Shown here: piece after piece, positions 60,201-64,000 of the stretch | Layout: each line of letters begins with the position of its first letter | How positions within the stretch are numbered: the stretch's first letter is position 1 | Assembly (NCBI RefSeq): GCF_050908995.1 | Contig: NC_135121.1 | Coordinates: 5,952,001-6,016,000 of the forward strand | DNA from: Andrena cerasifolii | Lineage: Eukaryota; Arthropoda; Insecta; Hymenoptera; Andrenidae | DNA length: 64,000 nt | Direction of reading: 5' to 3' | Made by a program: the position numbers and the translations under genes | The notes under the pieces: generated by a model | Told to the model about the DNA's origin: nothing | What the model saw: the letters and a program-made list of their open reading frames with translations, nothing else | The model's database searches: none

Positions 60201-62555
60201 CTGAATTTATTATCGTAGGAATTCCTTGTCGATTGTGCTTCGCTTAAGCGAATATGGCGTTCAATCTTCAATCAATTCGTATTGCGTATTGACATTCCCA
60301 TTTTTCTTTAAAAATTCTTTATTTGTAAAAAGCCAATGAAAACCCATTGTTGTTTCTTTCGCAAATCATATTTTCGTTACACCATTTCGAGAAAGCTTTT
60401 TTAGACCTGCATTTCTATGACATTTTTTTCTTATTTCCAGTCATACAATATATTGGCACAATATGAATGTTAAATGCTTTAAATGTTCACTTAAAAAACT
60501 ACTGGCAACTATTGAAACCTAGAAAAATATAAGTGATCAAGAGAACTGTTGTAATATGCTTATATTAACGAAAATGGAGAATGGCTGGTTTAGTTGATAG
60601 TTAATTACACATCTAAATAGGAAAAGAAGCCTGTTTGATTTGTTTTCCAGTGTCTTAAATATTCGATACATGTACGTACAAATAAGTAGGGATGGGATCA
60701 AGTTTAATATGTACTTACGAATCTGAGTCATGTCCAATACAAAAGTTTCACTTCATGGGTTTCGAATACTACTCATAAGAGTTGACGTTTCATTCTATGT
60801 ACTTCGGAAGTACCTGGGTTATACAAGTTGGTTTCGAATAGGGCTGGGACTATTCTAATAATTTAATATTCGAATATTTTACAAGTATTCGAATGCTACG
60901 AATAAACTTCGAATATTTGAGTATTCGAATGTTATTATTCGAATACTGATGTATTCGAATGTTATTATTCGAATACTGATGAATTCGAATGTTATTATTC
61001 GAATACTGATGAATTCGAATGTTATTCGAATACTGATGAATTCGAATGTTATTACTCGAATACTGATGTATTCGAATAGTGTGGTGTGAAGTGGGTCAAA
61101 ATTAGCTTACAAGATTTCATCCTGACAAATGAAACTAAAGAACTTGATTTATAATTCTACGTCCAATATACTTCATCCCATCACTACAAATAAGTACCTA
61201 CTTAGAAAGGGAAGATTTTTTAATTCAATGCAAAACTGCTCTGGGAGCCATATTTTATGTAACAAGCAACTGGCATAGTATTTCCTTCAGAAATGTACGA
61301 TATATTCGAACAAGTTAGATCTAATTCTAAAACTTAATCGTCGCTTGATGAGATAAGCTTTGCATGGAAACAACACCACTAACAGAATTACATTATTGCA
61401 ACAGTTACCACTAAATATTTTACAAAATTCAAGCACACATTATATTTTCTGTTCTCCTCATGCGTTGTTGGTTCCATGTGGGGTTTGTCGGTTTGTAAAA
61501 ACCGTGTCTAAAAACCGGTTTTATTGTATAAATTTGTAAAATTCGAAAACCGGATTTTTAAATTTTAAAAACTGGTTTTATATACTTGAATTAATTATTT
61601 AATTAAGAATGTTAACAATTTGACTTAAAATCGCCTCGGACACAAGCATATTATAGTAGGCAACAGTTTACAGTAAAACTGATCTTCATGAGTTCATATT
61701 TTCGGAAGAAGAATACAAAATGAAATAAAGATTTATAATTTATATTTTGTACGGATTTAAGTTATTTCAGTTATTTATTTATTTATTTGGTTTTGTATAG
61801 TTAGAGTATATTTTATTTTGATATATTTTTATAATTCCATAAATATTAAAAAAAAGCTGAACATTTTTAAAATAAGTAGAAATATTTATTTTCTATTTTA
61901 ATTATATTTTTTGTGAAAATTCGAAAACCGGTTTAACCGGTTTTGGGGGAATAGTTTAATTCGAAAACCGGTTTAACCGGTTTTTGTGGAATAGTGGAAT
62001 TCGAAAACCGGTTTTTTCAGAAGTCGGTTTTTGTATGAACCCTAGTTCCATGCAGGTATTCAGCGCGGAGTAAGGACTGTCGTGTACTTAAAGAGTTGTG
62101 AATTTGCAAATCCCGCAGAAAGAATGAAAAATGCAAATAGCCTGCCTGGCCTTGTTAAATTTTCTCTCACACGAAAACACGTAACTGTTACGAGACTGCC
62201 AGTTTAATTGAATAATGAGAACCGTGTGTCAATAGGACCTTAAGTTCCCAGCAAATTGGAATTCCTTTGTGCGAAAGGTACGAAAGGAAAGCAGTAGACA
62301 AATTAATCAAGTATTATTGCTGGAAATTGTGCCCTGCCATGCGTACTTATTGGACGCATGGAACGTGAAAACTATCGGCGTGCACGAATTTTCCCCGCGT
62401 CACCTTCCAAATACATTTTTCATTGAAATTTTAAAGCCTACGTGACATCGAGGTTTCCCACTGTCGACGTGAGCAGCGTGAAGCAAGTGTTGGCTTACAA
62501 GTGCAAAGAGAACTCCACGGCACTCAAGATGAAATCTATTAGATACATTTGGTGA
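22033..62555 (+). CDS. BTB-AT-hook-BEN isoform B of the same gene (spliced)
   Basis: Join of the five shared exons (22033-22221, 24232-24426, 27029-27283, 28002-28137, 28338-28445) with 48269-48447, 51481-51700 and 62437-62555. Every junction is GT-AG and phase-consistent, and the reading frame closes at a TGA (62553-62555), giving 466 aa. Residues 1-294 are shared with the zinc-finger isoform. Residues 295-354 are basic and Ser/Pro-rich, with an AT-hook core RGRP at 300-303. Residues about 360-455 match a BEN domain: a helical start, LFSPTELATCSVTG, the PALDKAKVQAII helix split across an intron, then SRFPTVDVSSVKQVLAYKC. BEN domains bind DNA or chromatin partners. BTB-BEN architecture is known in vertebrate NACC1/NACC2, and I recall a Drosophila mod(mdg4) isoform described with a BEN domain. 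Inference: alternative terminal splicing swaps the DNA-binding module while keeping the dimerisation domain. Transcript evidence is not available here. Confidence 0.85.
22386..22417 (+). repeat. Alternating GC/GT purine-pyrimidine tract
   Basis: About 32 bases of near-continuous (GT/GC)n shortly after the exon 1 donor. Confidence 0.85.
23301..24005. mobile_element. 700-bp palindromic element in intron 1
   Basis: Left GGGGGTCTTCTGGCGTAACG, right CGTTACGCTAGAAGACCCCC. The arms include GATCATCTGAAACAAGAAAT and TGTCCTTGGCTATAGCCGGT with complements; centre about 23650. Confidence 0.85.
24232..24426 (+). CDS. BTB gene coding exon 2
   Basis: Encodes residues 64-128, the C-terminal half of the BTB domain (NPCKHPIIFMRDVEF, LEFMYAGEVNISQAELPTF, AESLQIRGLTD), then an Asn/Gln-rich stretch. 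Acceptor ttatag, donor AAAAG|gtttgt, phase 0 at both ends, 195 nt. The frame begins at the acceptor rather than at the internal ATG at 24262. Confidence 0.95.
24821..24968. mobile_element. 148-bp TTAA-flanked MITE
   Basis: TTAACCTTTAGAGGGCCGGG at the left; CCCGGCCCTCTAAAGGTTAA at the right. Perfect 20-bp ends including TTAA. Confidence 0.85.
25003..25531. mobile_element. 530-bp palindromic element, copy 2
   Basis: Starts CAAGGGGAGGACACCATGTG and ends CACCTGGTGTCCTACC; interior as in the 18.6-kb copy. It lies in intron 2 of the BTB gene. Confidence 0.85.
25711..25857. mobile_element. 147-bp MITE, TTAACCCTTTCG ends
   Basis: TTAACCCTTTCGCTACG at the left; CGTAACGAAAGGGTTGA at the right (right TTAA mutated). 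Terminal CCCTT resembles piggyBac-type ends. Confidence 0.75.
27029..27283 (+). CDS. BTB gene coding exon 3 (linker)
   Basis: Encodes residues 129-213. Acceptor ggttatag, donor GAG|gtgagt, phase 0. Pro/Ser-rich low-complexity linker with a basic cluster KRLCKR (165-170) that could act as a nuclear localisation signal, an alanine run, and a conserved-looking end QLDCYKDLDIVE. No folded domain is recognised. Confidence 0.9.
27395..27917. mobile_element. 520-bp element in intron 3
   Basis: CGAAAGGGACCGGTGGCCGA at 27395 is inverted at 27899-27917 (CGGCCACCGGTCCCTTTCG). The inner arms are diverged but share the CAGCTTCGG/CCGAAGCT region. Confidence 0.8.
28002..28137 (+). CDS. BTB gene coding exon 4 (acidic linker)
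   Basis: Encodes residues 214-258 plus one base of the next codon. Acceptor tgcttcag, donor CAAG|gtaaac. Contains the acidic segment PKIELPEYGSDDDCSPKQE, then a hydrophobic/Pro stretch. It is followed by a short 200-bp intron. Confidence 0.9.
28338..28445 (+). CDS. BTB gene coding exon 5 (poly-Gly; splice branch point)
   Basis: Encodes residues 259-294: a near-pure glycine tract (259-272, one Ala), then PLEGGMPGPSHASS and ELNQEQQ. Donor GCAAG|gtaagt is a strong consensus and leaves one G (phase 1). This donor fits both the zinc-finger exon at 30831 (G+CT = Ala) and the AT-hook exon at 48269 (G+GT = Gly), so it is where the two isoforms diverge. Confidence 0.9.
28446..30830 (+). other. Intron between exon 5 and zinc-finger exon
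   Basis: GT-AG, 2,385 bp, with a long (GA)n-type tract at about 28640-28745. Otherwise AT-rich; no further BTB-linked exon recognised. Confidence 0.8.
28638..28746 (+). repeat. (GA)n tract in the BTB gene intron
   Basis: About 100 bases of AGAGAGAG with occasional A, G or C interruptions. Frames read here (Arg/Glu or Leu/Ser repeats) are artefacts. Confidence 0.9.
30831..31309 (+). CDS. BTB gene terminal exon A: two C2H2 zinc fingers
   Basis: Acceptor gtgtgtgttgcag; the reading frame runs to TAA at 31307-31309. Contains two adjacent fingers, both C-X2-C-X12-H-X4-H, separated by a six-residue linker. A Gln-rich region follows (QQQQPKAQQQ and similar) and then an Ala/Ser-rich tail. Two fingers on a single 3' exon is the usual layout for alternatively spliced insect BTB-ZF genes such as lola, br and ttk. 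Confidence 0.95.
31310..34000 (+). other. 3' UTR of the zinc-finger isoform, then intron for isoform B
   Basis: The first hundreds of bases after the TAA are moderately GC-rich and lack repeats, as in a 3' UTR. No clear AATAAA was seen in the first 2 kb, so the end is not placed. Confidence 0.4.
34001..36973. other. Intronic AT-rich DNA
   Basis: No coding signal. Holds a short CT tract at about 35223-35238 and a (CT)n run at about 36190-36228. Confidence 0.5.
36974..38232. mobile_element. TTAA-type element with five internal tandem units
   Basis: TTAACCCTTCGTGGTCACAC at the left; GTGTGACCACGAAGGGTT at the right (then GG instead of AA). A 161-170 bp unit containing TTTCCCTCATATTGCTAAG starts at about 37261, 37431, 37598, 37765 and 37926. 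Each unit carries a G-run of up to about 20 bases and a T-run. Confidence 0.85.
38233..41879. other. Intronic AT-rich DNA without recognised features
   Basis: Scattered short frames only, the longest about 130 codons on the minus strand at 39862-40254. They lack domain similarity and splice context. Confidence 0.4.
41880..42025. promoter_or_regulatory. GC-richer island with three CCAAT boxes
   Basis: ATTGG at 41904-41908 and CCAAT at 41937-41941 and 41959-41963, in a sharply GC-richer patch within the 20-kb intron. The arrangement resembles a promoter, but no downstream exon is recognised on either strand. Confidence 0.35.
42026..43481. other. Intronic DNA without recognised features
   Basis: AT-rich; no coding exon or clear repeat boundary identified. 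Confidence 0.4.
43482..44507. mobile_element. TIR element interrupted by a nested foldback
   Basis: Ends AGGGTAAACCAACCAGTG and CTGGTTGCTTTACCCT. The flanks of the insertion are colinear with 11359-11755, so the foldback at about 43534-44230 inserted into a pre-existing element. Confidence 0.8.
43534..44230. mobile_element. Foldback family 'AAGGGGACC', copy B (nested)
   Basis: Begins TTAAGGGGACCTTCCGGTCT; palindromic interior with GGTGGGACCTGTATCTCC and GAAATACAGGTCCCACCG. The right end (CCGGAGGTTCCGGTCTAAAA) is rearranged, so its edge is approximate. Confidence 0.75.
45964..46627. mobile_element. Foldback family 'AAGGGGA', copy C
   Basis: TTAAGGGGAGCTTCTGGTCT at the left, CCGAACCTCCCCTTAA at the right, TTAA at both ends. 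Same interior as copies A, B and D. Confidence 0.8.
46628..47779. other. Intronic AT-rich DNA without recognised features
   Basis: Strongly AT-rich; nothing supported. Confidence 0.4.
47782..48185. mobile_element. TIR element just upstream of exon B1
   Basis: TACAGGGCGATTCATAAA at about 47784 and TTTATGAATCACTTTGTA ending at about 48184 are imperfect inverted ends bordered by TA. Confidence 0.6.
48269..48447 (+). CDS. BTB gene alternative exon B1: AT-hook region
   Basis: Acceptor acttatttag, donor GGCGTG|gtaagt, 179 nt, phase 1 in and phase 0 out. Encodes residues 295-354: basic RRVRRGRPRLG with the AT-hook core RGRP, then a Ser/Pro-rich linker ending FEESSSDGV. Base composition is much richer in G and C than the flanks, and the frame has an upstream stop at 48247 just before the acceptor. 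The shadow frame here starting at 48363 is not coding. Confidence 0.82.
48517..48973. mobile_element. Palindromic GC-rich element with CATA duplication
   Basis: Ends CAGGGTGTCCCAGAATT and AATTTTGGGACACCCTG, flanked by CATA on both sides. The arms share ATGCAAAAAGACATCGAAAAG-like, CTTTACCGTTTTCGGA and GAGTCAGCTGA motifs. It lies in the intron between exons B1 and B2. Confidence 0.85.
50587..51000. mobile_element. 410-bp foldback element
   Basis: Left CTCGAACTCGGAACTG...ACTTTGTGAA and TGCCGCCCAAATTC; right GAATTTGGGCAGCGA and CACAAAGTTTCATAATTTTT, GAATTTTCGAGTTCAGG. Inverted arms around about 50790. Confidence 0.7.
51481..51700 (+). CDS. BTB gene alternative exon B2: BEN domain, first part
   Basis: Acceptor tttccttggtag, donor ATCATAT|gtgagt, 220 nt, phase 0 in and phase 1 out. 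Encodes residues 355-427 with the BEN signature: EEQLRAVKWSDYRKL, then LAAILFSPTELATCSVTGQ, then PALDKAKVQAII. The domain breaks off at the donor, so it needs a downstream exon; 62437 supplies it. Confidence 0.88.
51895..53215. mobile_element. CACGTGTATTTAAATACACGTG repeat, split by copy D
   Basis: Left part 51900-51965 and right part 53080-53215 both carry CACGTGTATTTAAATACACG. TAGAGA near 51892 and TCTCTA near 53205 are inverted. Copy D lies between them. Boundaries are approximate. Confidence 0.6.
52278..53017. mobile_element. Foldback family 'AAGGGGA', copy D
   Basis: TTAAGGGGAGGTTCTGGTCT and its complement AGACCAGAACCTCCCCTTAA are near-perfect inverted ends with TTAA at both borders, about 740 bp. 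It lies inside another repeat containing CACGTGTATTTAAATACACG on both sides. Confidence 0.85.
53985..54185. mobile_element. Small foldback
   Basis: CTACAATTTCGATGGTGA at about 54021 is inverted as TCACCATCGAAATTGTGG at about 54153; also GCGATTATCC against GGATAATCAC near the centre. Confidence 0.65.
54190..56105. other. Intronic DNA without recognised features
   Basis: A slightly GC-richer portion at about 54780-55210 contains only short frames and no clear exon. The rest is AT-rich. Confidence 0.4.
56110..56235. repeat. Long perfect hairpin with CCCGACTGC arms
   Basis: AAATTAAAAAACCCGACTGC with TTAAAAAAACATT is inverted about 70 bp later (AATGTTTTTTTAAGCAGTCG). A further GCAGTCGGGT occurs at about 56409. 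Confidence 0.8.
57016..58346. mobile_element. Element with TACAGGGTGATCC ends
   Basis: TACAGGGTGATCC at 57016 and GGATCACCCTGTA ending at 58346; a TA border is compatible with mariner-type insertion. It contains the nested MITE 57834-58274. A lone left end of the same type occurs at about 50106. Confidence 0.6.
57834..58274 (+). mobile_element. TTAA-flanked piggyBac-like MITE, single unit
   Basis: TTAACCCTTCGTTGACAC at the left, GTGTCCACGAAGGGTTAA at the right, 441 bp, same internal sequence as the 1.9-kb tandem copy. It lies inside the element bounded at 57016 and 58346. Confidence 0.85.
58377..58588 (+). repeat. Second copy of the retroelement-tail-like repeat
   Basis: Same CTCGGCTTCG...CCGAAATTTCGATTCTG start and the GGCGACAGACAAACACACAA block followed by TTTCTGCTTTATATGCATATT. 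About 210 bp. Confidence 0.5.
59242..59806. mobile_element. ATTCGAATAC-rich foldback, copy 1
   Basis: Bounded by TAGGGCTGGGACTATT and AATAGTCCCAGCCCTA. The interior is a dense array of ATTCGAATAC/GTATTCGAAT, with a unique core at about 59565-59660. The repetitive Tyr/Ile/Arg frames here are artefacts. Confidence 0.85.
59815..60119. mobile_element. 300-bp foldback with AGGGCGGAGCGG ends
   Basis: TTAGGGCGGAGCGG at the left, CCGCTCCGCCCTA at the right; arms share GGTGCGGGATAGTTGTCTTT-type sequence and GGTTCCTTTTTCTCC with complements. It directly abuts copy 1 of the ATTCGAATA element. Confidence 0.85.
60838..61095. mobile_element. ATTCGAATAC-rich foldback, copy 2 (half)
   Basis: AGGGCTGGGACTATTCTAAT start, then ATTCGAATGTTATTATTCG units every 40 bases or so, then the same GTGGTGTGAAGTGGGTCAAA core segment. 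The other arm is missing. Confidence 0.8.
61490..62045. repeat. AAACCGGTTT-containing repeat
   Basis: Repeated AAAACCGGTTTAACCGG and AAACCGGTTTTA motifs at both ends of an AT-rich core. The core resembles about 55520-55800 (ATTTATATTTTGTACGGATT). Confidence 0.65.
62437..62555 (+). CDS. BTB gene alternative terminal exon B3: end of BEN domain
   Basis: Acceptor aaattttaaag; the phase-1 carry-over T joins CC to make Ser. Residues 428-466 read YVTSRFPTVDVSSVKQVL, then AYKCKENSTALKMKS, and end at TGA. This is the expected C-terminal BEN helix pair (FP turn, then KQVLAYKC). The polypyrimidine tract is modest, so the exact acceptor is less certain than the reading frame. The TGA overlaps a donor-like ggtgagt. 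Confidence 0.82.
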
Positions 62556-64000
62556 GTCGAATTCAATTTCCGATTTATCCATCCCCGATTTTATGTTTCC
62601 CTCGTAAATGGAGCCGTAGATTCAGACTTTTAGTATCACCGTTAACAAAATCTATCGCGCTTCTCCAACAGCAATGCACCCAACCCTGATCTATTATTCG
62701 TGGATTAATCCTAGGATGACTTCTGTCGAGTTTCATTTCCGGGGACCGTTAGTGTGATCCCTTTTGATTTTAAACTCTATCAGGCTCGAGTTGAGCGAAT
62801 TTGTAGTACGAAGCTTGTGGAAAATATTGGTAATTTCTTGCTTCTGCTGAGTGGAAGTACAAACTGTGAACACTCAATGAAACTCATTAGCTGCAAAGGG
62901 ACACTTTTGTGTAAATGATTCATTTATCATTATGTGGCTGACTTGCTAAAATTGATGTGCAAAAATTAACGTGGAAATAGGAATTGGACTGCTTGGTTCT
63001 CAATTGGTGTAAGTTCACTTTACTAACTTTCGAAAATGAGAGGCTTTGCATTCGCTTTTATTAATTTTGCAGCAAATACATTTATTTCAAAAGCTAATGA
63101 GTATCAGATAAATCATACGTTTCTTGTGAGGTCTTAAATAATTTACACCACTGAGGAGCCAACCGGCCCAATTGTAGTTTGTAATCAGAGTTGGGCTTTA
63201 ATAAAAATTATTTAAATTGCGGATCGAATAAAAGTTACGTTAAATTTAGATTATTCGACGAATGAAGTTAATTTTTTTACTCGACGAGAATTTATTACCG
63301 TGTTAATTTTATAACTTTTTTAACTTCCATTCGTTATTCGAAATTTTATTTAAATTAAAATTTTGCCCATCTCTGTTTGTAGTTCGACTAAAGGTACACT
63401 TAAGATCGTTAAAGGTGATTCGGTAACTGTATCCGTTTTAACAATCTTGAGGATTTGCACAGTCTTAATAGTTCTAGTTTAAAGATGCCACAAGAGAAAT
63501 TATTTAATCAACGCTACATAAATGTAACTAAACGTTTTTTTTTTCAAAAGTTGTTCCAGCAGCAGTGAAATTAATTTGGAGATTTATTTTGTGTTACGGT
63601 ATTCCACAGTATTGTTATATTGCATTCTGTGTGCATTTATCACCTACTAGTGCAAATTGAAGACTTTGCAGCAAGGCAGCAGCTCCAAGTGTCGTAACTT
63701 CTGAAAAACTAATAAAAACATTGTTAACAGAATATTTCTGGACGTATGTTCAAAGTATTTTGCTCACTTAAAATCTACATATTAACAAAACATTTTGCAC
63801 TATTACTAAGTACTAATATGTTTTCTCTATGGCTGGGTGAATTTTCAAAATTTGGAGCTGCCCCCTTTTTTCCACCAAATTGTATAAAATCCACTTGCCT
63901 CGGGTGAAATAATTATATTCAGGATACTAGGCAGTCGTTTTTGTCGCAAATGAAGAATTTATTTTTCAATTAATTACAAAGAAATAAATTGCGGCTGAGA
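62556..64000 (+). other. 3' UTR of isoform B and downstream DNA
   Basis: Follows the BEN stop codon. Candidate poly(A) signals AATAAA at 63200, 63227 and 63711; the first two lie in a repeat. The transcript end is not placed. Confidence 0.45.
63186..63380. mobile_element. Small foldback with AGAGTTGGGC ends
   Basis: CAGAGTTGGGCTTTAATAAA at about 63186 and AATTTTGCCCATCTCTG at about 63360 are inverted. Terminal motif shared with 4206-4430, but the interior differs (TTATTCGA/TCGAATAA). Confidence 0.7.

Noticed and set aside
62400..62582. 60-codon minus-strand frame at 62.4 kb
   Set aside because: Shadow of the last BEN exon on the plus strand, whose translation matches the C-terminal BEN helices.

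Overview
This is an AT-rich, intron-rich animal window. The BTB exons are of the arthropod TTK/Broad/Lola type, and the introns are packed with small inverted-repeat transposons. I infer an insect, plausibly a hymenopteran, but the order is not proven from the sequence. There are no tRNA or rRNA genes, no CRISPR array and no intact transposase. The longest open frame is about 160 codons, so the genes have to be read by joining exons through splice sites and phases.

Plus strand, 22.03-62.56 kb: one large BTB transcription-factor gene. Five shared exons (22033-22221, 24232-24426, 27029-27283, 28002-28137, 28338-28445) encode the BTB domain and a Pro/Ser/Gly-rich linker. The fifth ends in phase 1 and can join either of two phase-compatible 3' modules. 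Module A is one terminal exon (30831-31309) with two C2H2 zinc fingers, giving a 453-aa protein. Module B lies 17-31 kb further downstream and has three exons (48269-48447, 51481-51700, 62437-62555). It encodes an AT-hook and a complete BEN domain, giving a 466-aa protein. One locus therefore appears to make a BTB-zinc-finger and a BTB-AT-hook-BEN regulator by alternative 3' splicing.

Minus strand, 0.29-15.55 kb: four exons (15545-15516, 13858-13652, 5338-5119, 611-292) join in consistent phase into a 258-aa basic protein with an N-terminal signal peptide. I do not recognise its family. Two further exon-like segments at 17.7 and 19.7 kb may be its 5' leader. The two genes are head to head across roughly 19.8-21.7 kb.

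The rest is intronic or intergenic DNA dominated by foldback/MITE elements. Several families have TTAA at their ends (1.9-3.1, 24.8, 25.7, 37.0-38.2, 46.0-46.6, 52.3-53.0, 57.8-58.3 kb). Others are long palindromes (6.0-7.0, 8.3-8.9, 16.1-17.5, 18.6-19.2, 23.3-24.0, 25.0-25.5, 48.5-49.0, 50.6-51.0 kb) or families with repeated motifs such as ATTCGAATA (59.2-61.1 kb). Several are nested, and one nested insertion has an uninterrupted relative elsewhere in the window (11.36 versus 43.48 kb).
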